From assembly GCF_902859935.1 (NCBI RefSeq), contig NZ_CADIKI010000036.1, forward strand, positions 1 through 52,192: a DNA stretch of 52,192 bases. Direction: 5' to 3'. Origin of the DNA: Paraburkholderia fynbosensis. Lineage in GTDB: Bacteria > Pseudomonadota > Gammaproteobacteria > Burkholderiales > Burkholderiaceae. Position numbers and translations under genes: made by a program. The notes under the pieces are model-generated. The model had not been told where the DNA came from. It saw only the letters and a program-made list of their open reading frames with translations, and did no database searches. Below, piece after piece: positions 34,697-43,775 of the stretch (positions are counted from its first letter, which is position 1; the number at the start of each line of letters is the position of its first letter).

Positions 34697-35872
34697 ATGG
34701 CGGGACCGTTGGCGGGTATCAAGATTCTGGATTTGACCACCGTAGTGATGGGGCCAATGGCCACCCAGATCCTGGGGGACTTTGGCGCTGATGTGATCAA
34801 GGTTGAAGCGCCAAATGGCGACTCTATGCGCAACGTAGGGCCATTCGTGCACGAATCGATGGGCCCCCTCTACCTGCAGGCAAATCGCAACAAGCGCAGC
34901 ATTGTTCTGAATCTCAAGGACGCCAACGATAGAGCTTCACTTCTGGAACTTGCGACGAAAGTGGATGTGCTGGTATTCAATATTCGTCCGCCTGCAATGC
35001 GACGACTCGGCCTCGACTACGCGACGCTCGCAAGCGTTAATCCGGGCCTCATCGTTTGTGGTGCGTTCGGCTTTGGTGAGGATGGTCCATATGCCGGACG
35101 CCCAGCATATGATGACATTCTTCAGGCCGCATCTGGGATTTCCTCGCTATTTCAACGTGTGAACGGTAAGCCGGCGTATGCGCCCGTCAACATTTGTGAT
35201 CGGACTGTGGGCCTCTATCTCGCGTTGTCGGTCAGCAGCGCTCTGGTGCATCGGATGCGGACAGGAGAGGGCCAGTACATCGAATTGCCAATGTTTGAAA
35301 CCATGGTTCAGTTTGTCGCCGGTGATCACATTGGAGGCGAGGTTTTTCGCCCATCGCAAGGCGATACAGGTTACAAGCGTCTCCTGTCCAGACAGCGAGG
35401 TCCATATCCCACACAGGATGGGCATATTTGCGTCGTCGTTTATACCGACGAACATTGGCGCAAATTTTCGCGCATGATCGGCGTTCCGGATCTTGTAGAT
35501 AATGATCCGCGCTTCGCTTCGCTTCAGGAGAGGACTCAGTACGCAGAAGAACTTGGTGCTTACCTTGCCGAAGCGTTACCTGCCAAAACGACATCTGAAT
35601 GGCTGGCCCTTTTCGATGCAGCCGACATACCTGCGACTCCTGTTAATAGCATCGAAGACCTGTTTGAGGATCCACACCTGAGGGCCGTTGGATTCTGGCA
35701 GGAGGTGGAGCACCCCAGCGAAGGGCGTATTCGCGTAAGCCAACCGGTCGGCAAATGGTCTCGGACTCAGCCGGACGTGCGAAGGCTCGCCCCGAAACTT
35801 GGCGAACACACGGATGAGGTGTTCGGAGAGCTGCTGGATCGTGAAGCGATTAAAGTAAATACGGGAAATTGA
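34697..35872 (+). CDS. CaiB/BaiF family III CoA-transferase
   Basis: The 391-residue enzyme opens GPLAGIKILDLTTVVMGP, shows the conserved LGDFGADVIKVEAPNGD and a candidate catalytic aspartate at residue 168 (PVNICDRTVGLY). It transfers CoA between acyl donors and a carboxylic acid, so it may activate the pathway substrate. A ribosome site (AGGAGCGAG) precedes the ATG. EtfB follows with six bases between stop and start. Confidence 0.9.
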   Translation: MAGPLAGIKILDLTTVVMGPMATQILGDFGADVIKVEAPNGDSMRNVGPFVHESMGPLYLQANRNKRSIVLNLKDANDRASLLELATKVDVLVFNIRPPAMRRLGLDYATLASVNPGLIVCGAFGFGEDGPYAGRPAYDDILQAASGISSLFQRVNGKPAYAPVNICDRTVGLYLALSVSSALVHRMRTGEGQYIELPMFETMVQFVAGDHIGGEVFRPSQGDTGYKRLLSRQRGPYPTQDGHICVVVYTDEHWRKFSRMIGVPDLVDNDPRFASLQERTQYAEELGAYLAEALPAKTTSEWLALFDAADIPATPVNSIEDLFEDPHLRAVGFWQEVEHPSEGRIRVSQPVGKWSRTQPDVRRLAPKLGEHTDEVFGELLDREAIKVNTGN

Positions 35873-35877
35873 ATTTT

Positions 35878-36627
35878 ATGAAAGTAATTGTGCCTGTAAA
35901 AAGAGTTGTCGATTACAACGTCAAAGTCCGCGTGAAATCGGACGGTACGGGCGTCGATATCGCGAACGTGAAAATGTCGATGAACCCGTTCGACGAAATC
36001 GCGGTGGAAGAAGCCGTGCGTCTGAAAGAAGCGGGGGTCGCGACCGAAGTGATCGCCGTATCGGCCGGTGTTGCGCAGTCGCAGGAAACGCTGCGCACCG
36101 CTCTCGCGATCGGCGCAGACCGTGCGATCCTGATCGAATCGAATGAAGAGCTGCAGCCGCTGGCCGTCGCCAAGCTGCTGAAGGCGCTCGTCGACAAGGA
36201 ACAGCCGCAGCTGGTGATCCTCGGCAAGCAGGCCATCGACGACGACTCCAGCCAGACCGGCCAGATGCTCGCCGCGCTCGCGAATCTGCCGCAGGCGACG
36301 TTCGCGTCGAAGCTTGTCGTGGCGGACGGCAAGGCGACGGTGTCGCGGGAAGTGGACGGCGGAGCGGAAACGCTGTCGCTGACGCTGCCCGCCGTGGTCA
36401 CGACCGATCTGCGTCTGAACGAGCCGCGCTACGTGACGCTGCCGAACATCATGAAGGCCAAGAAAAAGCCGCTCGAAACGGTCAAGCCCGAAGACCTCGG
36501 CGTCGATGTGACGCCGCGTCTGAAGACGCTGAAAGTCGCCGAGCCGCCCAGGCGCTCCGCCGGTGTGAAGGTGCCGGACGTGAAGACGCTGGTCGAGAAG
36601 CTGAAGACCGAAGCCAAGGTGCTGTGA
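35878..36627 (+). CDS. etfB: Electron transfer flavoprotein subunit beta
   Basis: The 249-residue subunit starts MKVIVPVKRVVDYNVK and has the typical length. DLRLNEPRYVTLPNIMKAKKKP is the ETF-beta signature and binds AMP. With EtfA it accepts electrons from acyl-CoA dehydrogenases and passes them to ETF-quinone oxidoreductase. Codon use is much more GC-biased than in the flanking genes, as in a core-genome gene, so the etfBA pair may be a recent copy of the housekeeping pair. Confidence 0.96.
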   Translation: MKVIVPVKRVVDYNVKVRVKSDGTGVDIANVKMSMNPFDEIAVEEAVRLKEAGVATEVIAVSAGVAQSQETLRTALAIGADRAILIESNEELQPLAVAKLLKALVDKEQPQLVILGKQAIDDDSSQTGQMLAALANLPQATFASKLVVADGKATVSREVDGGAETLSLTLPAVVTTDLRLNEPRYVTLPNIMKAKKKPLETVKPEDLGVDVTPRLKTLKVAEPPRRSAGVKVPDVKTLVEKLKTEAKVL

Positions 36628-36640
36628 GGAGCGAGACAAA

Positions 36641-37579
36641 ATGACGAATCTGGTAATTGCGGAACACGACAATGCGTCGATCAAGGCCGCGACGCTGAAC
36701 ACGATCGCAGCGGCACAGCAGATTGGCGGTGATATTCACGTACTGGTCGCGGGTCGCAACGCACAGGCCGCAGCCGATGCGGCAGCGAAAATCGCTGGCG
36801 TCGCGAAGGTGCTGCTGGCCGACGCGCCGCAACTCGAAGCGGGTCTCGCGGAAAACGTCGAAGCCACGGTGCTGAACATCGCGAAGCACTATTCGCACAT
36901 CCTCGCGCCGGCCACTGCTTACGGCAAGAACATCGCGCCGCGTATCGCCGCGAAGCTCGACGTCGCGCAGATCAGCGACATCACCGCGGTGGATAGCGCC
37001 GACACGTTCGAGCGTCCGATCTACGCCGGCAACGCCATCGCGATCGTGCAATCGGCTGACCCGATCAAGGTCATCACCGTGCGCTCGACCGGTTTCGACG
37101 CCGTCGCGGCCGAAGGCGGCAGCGCAGCGGTCGAGAAGATCGAAGCGGCGGCCGATGCAGGCATTTCGCAGTTCGTGAGCCGCGAAGTGACGAAGCTCGA
37201 TCGTCCGGAACTGACGAGCGCGAAGATCATCGTCTCGGGCGGCCGGGGTCTCGGTAGCGGCGAAAACTACACGAAGGTTCTGGAACCGCTGGCCGACAAG
37301 CTCGGTGCGGCACTGGGCGCATCGCGCGCCGCGGTCGACGCGGGCTTTGTGCCGAACGACTATCAGGTCGGCCAGACCGGCAAGATCGTCGCGCCGCAAC
37401 TGTACGTCGCGGTCGGCATCTCGGGCGCGATCCAGCATCTGGCCGGCATGAAGGACTCGAAGGTCATCGTCGCGATCAACAAGGACGAAGAAGCGCCGAT
37501 CTTCAGCGTCGCTGACTATGGTCTCGTCGGAGACTTGTTCGAGGCGGTGCCGGCGATGGCAGAAGCGATTTCCACTTGA
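36641..37579 (+). CDS. etfA: Electron transfer flavoprotein subunit alpha
   Basis: The 312-residue subunit begins TNLVIAEHDNASIKAATLN. The FAD-binding region shows VSGGRGLGSGENY, QVGQTGKIVAPQLYVAVGISGAIQH and VAINKDEEAPIF. It completes the ETF heterodimer with EtfB, whose stop lies 13 bases upstream. Like etfB it is strongly GC-biased in codon use. Confidence 0.96.
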   Translation: MTNLVIAEHDNASIKAATLNTIAAAQQIGGDIHVLVAGRNAQAAADAAAKIAGVAKVLLADAPQLEAGLAENVEATVLNIAKHYSHILAPATAYGKNIAPRIAAKLDVAQISDITAVDSADTFERPIYAGNAIAIVQSADPIKVITVRSTGFDAVAAEGGSAAVEKIEAAADAGISQFVSREVTKLDRPELTSAKIIVSGGRGLGSGENYTKVLEPLADKLGAALGASRAAVDAGFVPNDYQVGQTGKIVAPQLYVAVGISGAIQHLAGMKDSKVIVAINKDEEAPIFSVADYGLVGDLFEAVPAMAEAIST

Positions 37580-37623
37580 CTGGATCCCTGTAGCGCAGTC
37601 ATTGAGACATTTACAGGGGCACT

Positions 37624-38058
37624 ATGGAAGAGTCGTCATTCTTCGAGGTTGAAAAACTAATTCGTTTTCAACATTGCGATCCGGCGGGTATTGTGTTTTA
37701 TCCTCAATACTTCGTATTGTTCCACGAGTTAATTGAGGACTGGTTCGGGAAGGGCCTTGGTGTCGACTATGGCTCTTTCATTTCAAGTCAACGACTAGGT
37801 ATTCCTACCGTCCACTTGGAGTGCAACTTCGCTGCGCCAAGCAAGATTGGTGATGTGCTCACGTTCAGGCTCGCAGTGCGGAAGCTGGGGTCAACATCAA
37901 TCGCGTTGTCGTTGAGTGCATGCGACAAAGATCAGGTACGTGTACATGTCAACCAAACGGTCGTGCTACTGTCTTTGGAGAGTCGTCAACCTCAGCCCAT
38001 ATCAGCAGACCTGCGGAGCAGGATGAGTAGCTTCCTCGTCGCTGAACAAACAGCCTAA
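37624..38058 (+). CDS. Acyl-CoA thioesterase (4-hydroxybenzoyl-CoA thioesterase type)
   Basis: The 144-residue hotdog-fold protein has the 4HBT signature RFQHCDPAGIVFYPQYF, with the putative catalytic Asp19, and the family length. It hydrolyses acyl-CoA or aroyl-CoA. It follows etfA by 44 bases and is last in the CoA-transferase operon; codon use returns to the average of the region. It could release a dead-end CoA ester or a pathway product. Confidence 0.85.
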   Translation: MEESSFFEVEKLIRFQHCDPAGIVFYPQYFVLFHELIEDWFGKGLGVDYGSFISSQRLGIPTVHLECNFAAPSKIGDVLTFRLAVRKLGSTSIALSLSACDKDQVRVHVNQTVVLLSLESRQPQPISADLRSRMSSFLVAEQTA

Positions 38059-38095
38059 AAGCGTTCCTTTCAGCTCCGGTCTGAGCCACGGTATG

Positions 38096-38122
38096 GCGGG
38101 CGGGATTGATCCGCCTGCTTTT
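38096..38122 (+). terminator. Intrinsic terminator after the thioesterase gene
   Basis: GCGGGCGG (38096-38103) pairs with CCGCCTGC (38111-38118), with one G-T pair, around a seven-base loop, and TTTT follows directly. It is a good rho-independent terminator for the CoA-transferase operon. Confidence 0.75.
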
Positions 38123-39159
38123 CTCATTTGAATTCGAACTTAGCTTCCGCGAGGTGTCATCCGCGCGGAGATGGCGTATTCTCGTCCTCAGAGCGAAATA
38201 GCGGTAGCTTTGCCTCAGCATTGTCATAGATGGTGTGAGGCACCTTGTGCCCGATCCGATGTGCGGTCCGACGACAAACCGCAATCCGAATGCAACGCGA
38301 GATTCAACGCGGGTATCGGACGGAGGAATAGCGCTTCGCCGCACCATACCTGATCTTGATGAGCACAAAGGCCCCACAGCGCAGATGCGAGCTGCTCGAG
38401 ATGTTTAACGCGCTGCGTGGGGTTGCGCCCATGGGGCACTCTGGCGTTGGTTGCCCAATGACTCTCCACTTGAGAATTGCCGCTGACAGCGGAGGCGACG
38501 CGGGATCCAATCGGCTCGCTTCGAGGCTGTGGCGAGCCAACTTCGTGGTTGCCCAGGATTAGCTTGGTCAATCGTAAGCGGTCCATCTTCGACGTCTATC
38601 GGCTGGCGGCATGAGCGAGGAGCATAGGTGTCCACCTACGCTGACCCTTCTCCCTAGCACACAACTTACGCCTCAGAGCACCCCTGAGTGGCGTCGTTCG
38701 TGGACCGCATACAATTGAACCTCCAGTTCGTCTTCGACAGACTGGACCGACTGGACCATCTCCGCTTGCGCCCCCTGCATTCCGCGATCTGCGAACAAAA
38801 GCCTACTTCCTCTGTTGCGGCAACGCGTGCACGCGATTCCTCCAAGGTTGTTTGATCAAGCGTGTATCTATCTCCTAATGTTGTAGATCGCAGTCGGCAA
38901 GCGGCGGCGGAGCACCGCCGGGTCCACTATGCGGAACGACATATTTCTACGTATCCGAGTTCCGCGCTCTGCCGCTTGTGGCTGGGGGTTTTCACGAACA
39001 GCAGCGTGGAAAGTGGGTAAATAGGGCGCGATGGCCAGCAAAGCAATACCCGTGAATCTATCGACCAAGCCGTTAGGTTGCATCTGAATTTGGCCCGTTC
39101 TCAATTGGTCGGGGGGAGGGTAACTTGTATCCAACGAGCAATGTGATAAAGGAATAAAG
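38123..39159. other. One-kilobase region without a clear gene
   Basis: No frame here has both a start signal and recognisable sequence. Several frames of 60-120 codons overlap on both strands between 38171 and 38635, the usual look of decayed or non-coding high-GC DNA. The ribosome site AAAGGA (39148-39153) at the end belongs to the next gene. Confidence 0.45.
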
Positions 39160-40398
39160 GTGCGCATTTCACGAGCCAACAGCATCGGCGACCTCAAACG
39201 AATGGCGAGGCAATACCTACCTAACATCGCGTTCAATTTCATTGAGGGAGGAGTTGAGGACGAAGCGTGCCTTACGCGGAACCCCCACGCGTTCGGCGAA
39301 TACCTGTTCCTTCCGAACTACCTGGTCGACGTCTCGGGCCGGAGTCAAAAGACCGAACTGCTCGGGCGGGCCTATGACAGCCCGGTCGGAATAGCACCAA
39401 CAGGCGGAGCAGGTATGTGGAGGCGAGGCGCGGACTTGATGCTCGCACAGGCTGCCGCCACTGCAAACGTCCCGTTCATACTTTCTTGCGCGAGCATTTC
39501 TTCGGTTGAGTCGGTTGTTGGCATAGCAGGAAAAAACGTCTGGTTTCAAAGCTATGCGACAAAGGATCCAGCCATCGGAGAATCACTGCTCGTGACGGCG
39601 CAAGCCTCCGGCGTAGAAACTTTGGTTGTTACCATTGATGTTCCGGTTACGGGGAAGCGCGAGCGCAATCTGCGAAATGGATTCACCCGGCCGCTTAAAT
39701 TGACTCCGTCGATTGTTCTCGATGGATTGCTTCATCCGCGTTGGTTGGCGAAGTATCTGGCAAATGGCGCAAAGATGCCAATGATGGAGAACTGGGCCGA
39801 TTTTCTTCCTGCGGGTGCATCTGCAGACGAGGTACTGGCATTCTACGGAAAGCAAACTCCGTCCGACAGCCAGTCTTGGGAGAAACTCGAGCGAATCCGT
39901 GACCGCTGGAAGGGGAAATTGATATTGAAGGGTGTCCTTTCCCCGAATGATGCAGAGCGAGCATTTGCGACCGGAGTTGATGGTTTGATTCTTTCGAACC
40001 ATGGGGGGCGTCAATTCGATGTCGCTCCTCCGCCCATCTCTATCTTGCCTTTGGTTCGAAGAGCAGTCGGACCAAATAGGCTTGTCATGATCGACAGCGG
40101 CATACAGCGCGGCACCGATATCTTGAAAGCGATCGCCTTGGGCGCGGATTTCGCATTCGTGGGGCGGGCCACCTTGTACGGCGTAATCGCGGGCGGATCG
40201 GCTGGCGCACTGCGAGCACTGGACATCTTGAGGGGCGAGATTGCCACGAACATGGGGATACTGGGGTGTAACAAGATTTACGAGGTTAGGGAGAAAGCGA
40301 TGGTCTCCCGCGCCGGCGAGACTCTGGGTGCGAGTAGCTCATCCAGAGCCGAGATCGCGTCGGAAACCAATCGGATCTTGTCTTTGAACACACGTTGA
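39160..40398 (+). CDS. FMN-dependent alpha-hydroxy acid dehydrogenase (LldD/MdlB type)
   Basis: The 412-residue flavoenzyme shows LPNIAFNFIEGGVEDE (19-34), PVGIAPTGGAGMW (75-87) and the active-site block GLILSNHGGRQFD (275-287) with His281 and Arg284. The family oxidises L-lactate, mandelate, glycolate or similar acids to the 2-oxo acid. The start is GTG, chosen because AAAGGA lies seven bases upstream and the product begins with the family N-terminus. It precedes the flavin monooxygenase module. Confidence 0.9.
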   Translation: MRISRANSIGDLKRMARQYLPNIAFNFIEGGVEDEACLTRNPHAFGEYLFLPNYLVDVSGRSQKTELLGRAYDSPVGIAPTGGAGMWRRGADLMLAQAAATANVPFILSCASISSVESVVGIAGKNVWFQSYATKDPAIGESLLVTAQASGVETLVVTIDVPVTGKRERNLRNGFTRPLKLTPSIVLDGLLHPRWLAKYLANGAKMPMMENWADFLPAGASADEVLAFYGKQTPSDSQSWEKLERIRDRWKGKLILKGVLSPNDAERAFATGVDGLILSNHGGRQFDVAPPPISILPLVRRAVGPNRLVMIDSGIQRGTDILKAIALGADFAFVGRATLYGVIAGGSAGALRALDILRGEIATNMGILGCNKIYEVREKAMVSRAGETLGASSSSRAEIASETNRILSLNTR

Positions 40399-40464
40399 TT
40401 GCGACGGCCTAATCGCGTCGCGTTCTTATGTCAAACAATTAAAAAGATATCTTAGGAGATAGCC

Positions 40465-41460
40465 ATGAACACACTTCTCGAAGCTGATTCGGGAAATCCT
40501 GCGGATGATCCGCGTGCATTTCGACGCGCGCTCGGCCAGTTCGCCACTGGGATCGTTGTCGTTACGGCAGATACCGAAATGGGGCGCGTCGGAAACACGG
40601 TGAATTCGTTCGCTTCCGTTTCGCTTGACCCTCCATTGATCGTTTGGTCCTTGAATCGCACCTCCCGAAGCTTCAACGCATTCAACGGCGCGAAGCGGTT
40701 CTCCGTCAATGTTCTCGGAATGGACCAGGTGAAAGTATCACAGGTGTTTTCAAGCCCAGATACAGACAAGTTCGCTTCCGTCTCGTGGAAAGCTGGGAAG
40801 AATGGGGCGCCTGTCTTGGACAACTCGATTGCAGTCTTCGAGTGCGATACCGAAGTGATCCACGATTGTGGCGATCACATCATCCTTGTCGGCCGCGTCA
40901 GTTATTTCGCGCGTTTTGAGGGAAAGCCGCTTCTTTACGTGCAAGGGGCGTATGGGGCTGCTACGGCACATCCGCAAATGAAGCGTGTTCGGGAGGCCGG
41001 TTCTCAAACTGCTGAAGAGGTCACACCTCAATCTCTGGCTGCGCTGATCTTCAAAGCGCACTACGCGTTTTCCACGCGATTTGAGGAGCATCGTCGGAAA
41101 GCTGGGCTGACAGTGTGCCAAGCGCGAGTCCTCACCGCGCTGAGTGCTGGCTGTGCGACCACCGCCGAAAACATTATCCGAGAAATGTACCTTCCGCGAC
41201 CGGACGCGCTTGATGCTTTGTCCGAGTTGCAAGAAAGAGGCTATCTCCTTCAAGGGAATGGCGCTTCTTACTCGCTCTCGGATACTGGAATTGAGCTCAA
41301 CACAACACTTCAGTCAACCCTCGTCGAGTTCGAGGCGGCTGAAATGGAAGGCGTGCACGACGACGACCTTCGGGTGGTCAAAGACGTCCTGCAGCACGTG
41401 GTGAATCGCAGTTTGAGCAACCAGGCCGAAGATGCTACGGAGGTGAATTCATATGTATGA
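40465..41460 (+). CDS. Flavin reductase with fused C-terminal MarR-like domain
   Basis: Residues 15-170 form a flavin reductase domain (FRRALGQFATGIVVVTA, VNSFASVSLDPPLIVWSLNR, GRVSYFARFEGKPLLYVQGAY). Residues 190-315 look like a MarR-type winged helix (GLTVCQARVLTALSAG, LSELQERGYLLQ). The p-hydroxyphenylacetate hydroxylase reductase C1 of Acinetobacter baumannii has this same layout, with the extra domain acting as an effector-controlled brake. It would supply reduced flavin to the monooxygenase at 42445. AGGAG precedes the ATG, and the stop overlaps the next gene by eight bases. Confidence 0.87.
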   Translation: MNTLLEADSGNPADDPRAFRRALGQFATGIVVVTADTEMGRVGNTVNSFASVSLDPPLIVWSLNRTSRSFNAFNGAKRFSVNVLGMDQVKVSQVFSSPDTDKFASVSWKAGKNGAPVLDNSIAVFECDTEVIHDCGDHIILVGRVSYFARFEGKPLLYVQGAYGAATAHPQMKRVREAGSQTAEEVTPQSLAALIFKAHYAFSTRFEEHRRKAGLTVCQARVLTALSAGCATTAENIIREMYLPRPDALDALSELQERGYLLQGNGASYSLSDTGIELNTTLQSTLVEFEAAEMEGVHDDDLRVVKDVLQHVVNRSLSNQAEDATEVNSYV

Positions 41461-42397
41461 GTATCGACTTGCCGAAGCTTGGGCAAAGCTTCCCGAGGGG
41501 ATCAAATTTGGAGAGGTTGGCGGCGTCGCTGTGGATAGCCGTGACCGAGTATTTGTTTTCAACCGAGGCGAGCACCCGATCATCGTTTTCGAGCAGAGCG
41601 GTGAGTTCGTTACGAGCTGGGGACACGGTGTTTTTACCCGTCCTCACGGCATCGACATCGGTCCGGACGACTCTGTCTACTGTACTGACGAGGGTGATCA
41701 TACCGTTCGGAAGTTTTCTCCCGAGGGACGGTTGCTTCTCGAGATCGGTACACCAAATCAGCCCGCCCCGTTCCTGAGCGGACAGCCATTTCATCGCTGC
41801 ACGCACACGGCCCTTGCACCTGATGGACGGATTTACGTTTCAGATGGTTACGGTAATGCACAAGTGCATATGTATTCCCCGGATGGCAAGCTTTTGCATA
41901 CTTGGGGCGGTCCGGGTACCGATCCCGGAAAGTTCAACGTCCCGCACAACATATGCTGCGACCGCGACGGATGGGTCTACGTGGCCGATCGCGAGAACCA
42001 CCGGGTCCAGGTTTTCGACGGGGCCGGAAAATACGAGACGCAGTGGAACAATCTCCATCGGCCATGCGCTCTCTGCACAGACAAGAGCAGTAGGCGTGCT
42101 TTCTATGTCGGCGAAGCTGCGACCTCGCTGAAAGTCAACCGACTTTTCCCGAACATAGGTCCCCGCGTCAGCATTCTGAACAGGGAAGGTCAGCTGATGG
42201 CGAGATACGGCGCTGACAGACCCGGCCTCAACGATGACCAATTCATCGCGCCCCATGGGATTGCGGTTGATTCGAAAGGGGATCTCTACGTTGGGGAGGT
42301 TTCGTACACCGCATGGCAACAGATGTATCCCGGCGAAGAGATGCCTGCTGACGTTCGAACCTTCCGAAAGCTCGTCCGGGTCGACCGGCAGAGCTGA
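41453..42397 (+). CDS. NHL-repeat beta-propeller protein (peptidyl-hydroxyglycine lyase-like)
   Basis: The 314-residue protein is built of NHL-type blades: GVAVDSRDRVFVFNRGEHPI, GIDIGPDDSVYCTDEGDHTV, NICCDRDGWVYVADRENHRV and GIAVDSKGDLYVGEVS. It is closest in pattern to proteins labelled peptidyl-alpha-hydroxyglycine alpha-amidating lyase family, and bacterial members in catabolic operons probably do other lyase or lactonase chemistry. There is no signal peptide. It overlaps the reductase gene and precedes the monooxygenase, so it may act on the oxygenated product. Confidence 0.75.
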   Translation: MYEYRLAEAWAKLPEGIKFGEVGGVAVDSRDRVFVFNRGEHPIIVFEQSGEFVTSWGHGVFTRPHGIDIGPDDSVYCTDEGDHTVRKFSPEGRLLLEIGTPNQPAPFLSGQPFHRCTHTALAPDGRIYVSDGYGNAQVHMYSPDGKLLHTWGGPGTDPGKFNVPHNICCDRDGWVYVADRENHRVQVFDGAGKYETQWNNLHRPCALCTDKSSRRAFYVGEAATSLKVNRLFPNIGPRVSILNREGQLMARYGADRPGLNDDQFIAPHGIAVDSKGDLYVGEVSYTAWQQMYPGEEMPADVRTFRKLVRVDRQS

Positions 42398-42444
42398 CCT
42401 CTACGAACTTTACGTCTCAATCCAAATTTTGAAAGAGCTACGTC

Positions 42445-43746
42445 ATGATGCATTTATTTAGTTTCCTTACGCATAGTCCCATCAACCATGCAAATCTCAG
42501 CTGGGCGGATCCACGCGATGAGCGGTTGGAGGGCATGAAGAGTTTCAAGTACTGGCAAGATCTCGCTCGCACGCTTGAGCGCGGCAAGTTCGACGGTGTT
42601 TTCTTCGCCGACACAATGGGTGGGTTTGATCAGTACAAGCAGCGAACCGACGAGGCGGTGAAGTATGGGGTGTGGTGGCCCATTCATGATCCTGCGCCAG
42701 TCCTTGCTGCAATGGGTGCCGCAACGAGTCACCTCGGCCTCGGGTTCACGCTTTCAACGACGGCAGTTCATCCCTATCAAGCGGTTCGTACCATCTCGAC
42801 TCTCGATTATCTGACCGGCGGCCGTGTTGCGTGGAATATCGTAACCGGCGCGTCGCGCGGTGAGCATCGTGCGCTCGGGCACGAGCAGATGGATCACGAC
42901 GAACGGTACGACCGCGCCGATGAATTTCTCGAGATCTGCGAAGCGTATTGGTCAGGTGTCGATCCGACGGCGATTTTGGCAGATCGCAAGAACCTGATCC
43001 TCGCGGATCCGGAGAAAGTGAGCCGAGTTGAGCATAACGGGAAGTACTTTCGTACCAGTGCAGTGCCGCCGACGTTTCCGTCACCACAGGGACGCCCTGT
43101 AATCTTTCAGGCCGGCAGCTCCGGGCGGGGCCAATCGTTCGCAATGAAGCACGCTGACGTGGTTTTCGCGGTCCAGCCTCACGCTCAAGGTGCAAAGAAG
43201 CTGATGGGTGATCTCAATGCAGCGGCGCGTGCGGCAGGACGGGACGGCTGTAACGTGTTGTTCGGCGTGCAGGTCATTCTTGGTGGCACGGAGGAGGAGG
43301 CTCGCCGAAACCAGAAAGAGCTCGTCGAACGCATTCCGCTTGAAGCTGCATTGAGCCGCGTGTCCGGCGTTATGGGCATAGACTTCGATACGCTGGATCT
43401 CGACAAGCCGCTAGAGCAGATGGACACGCAAGCTGCTCGTGGGCTGATGGCGGCCGCGCTGGCAACCGGCAGCTCTGCTCAGATTACTGGTCGGGAAGCA
43501 GCTTTGCTGTGGGGCGCCTCGGCCGGGAATCCGCAGATTGTGGGAACACCAGAGCAGGTCGCTGACAAGTTGGAGGCGTACTGGCGCGATACGGGATGTA
43601 GCGGATTCAATATCACGCCGTCCATCACGCCGAGCGGCATTGAAGACTTTGTAGATCACGTGGTGCCGATTCTCCAGGAGCGGAAGGTATTTCGTCGGGA
43701 GTACGAGGGCAATACCCTACGCGAGAATCTTCTTTCGAAGGCGTAA
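42445..43746 (+). CDS. NtaA/SnaA/DszA-family FMN-dependent monooxygenase
   Basis: The 433-residue protein is a bacterial luciferase-like monooxygenase of the NtaA/SnaA/DszA subgroup, with KFDGVFFADTMG, TSHLGLGFTLSTTAVHPYQ, GRVAWNIVTG, and PQGRPVIFQAGSSGRGQ. These enzymes use reduced FMN from a separate reductase to oxidise substrates such as nitrilotriacetate, sulfones or cyclic ketones. The reductase at 40465 is the natural partner. ATG 42448 is an equal alternative start. The substrate cannot be told from sequence. Confidence 0.9.
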   Translation: MMHLFSFLTHSPINHANLSWADPRDERLEGMKSFKYWQDLARTLERGKFDGVFFADTMGGFDQYKQRTDEAVKYGVWWPIHDPAPVLAAMGAATSHLGLGFTLSTTAVHPYQAVRTISTLDYLTGGRVAWNIVTGASRGEHRALGHEQMDHDERYDRADEFLEICEAYWSGVDPTAILADRKNLILADPEKVSRVEHNGKYFRTSAVPPTFPSPQGRPVIFQAGSSGRGQSFAMKHADVVFAVQPHAQGAKKLMGDLNAAARAAGRDGCNVLFGVQVILGGTEEEARRNQKELVERIPLEAALSRVSGVMGIDFDTLDLDKPLEQMDTQAARGLMAAALATGSSAQITGREAALLWGASAGNPQIVGTPEQVADKLEAYWRDTGCSGFNITPSITPSGIEDFVDHVVPILQERKVFRREYEGNTLRENLLSKA

Positions 43747-43775
43747 ATATACCTCAGCCGCTGGAGGTCTCCGAT

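Noticed and set aside
35767..37438. Two minus-strand frames of more than 300 codons opposite etfB and etfA
   Set aside because: They arise from the strong GC bias of the etf genes. Their products are Arg/Asp/His-rich low-complexity sequence.
38171..38635. Overlapping frames of 60-120 codons on both strands
   Set aside because: None has a start signal or recognisable residues, and they shadow each other.
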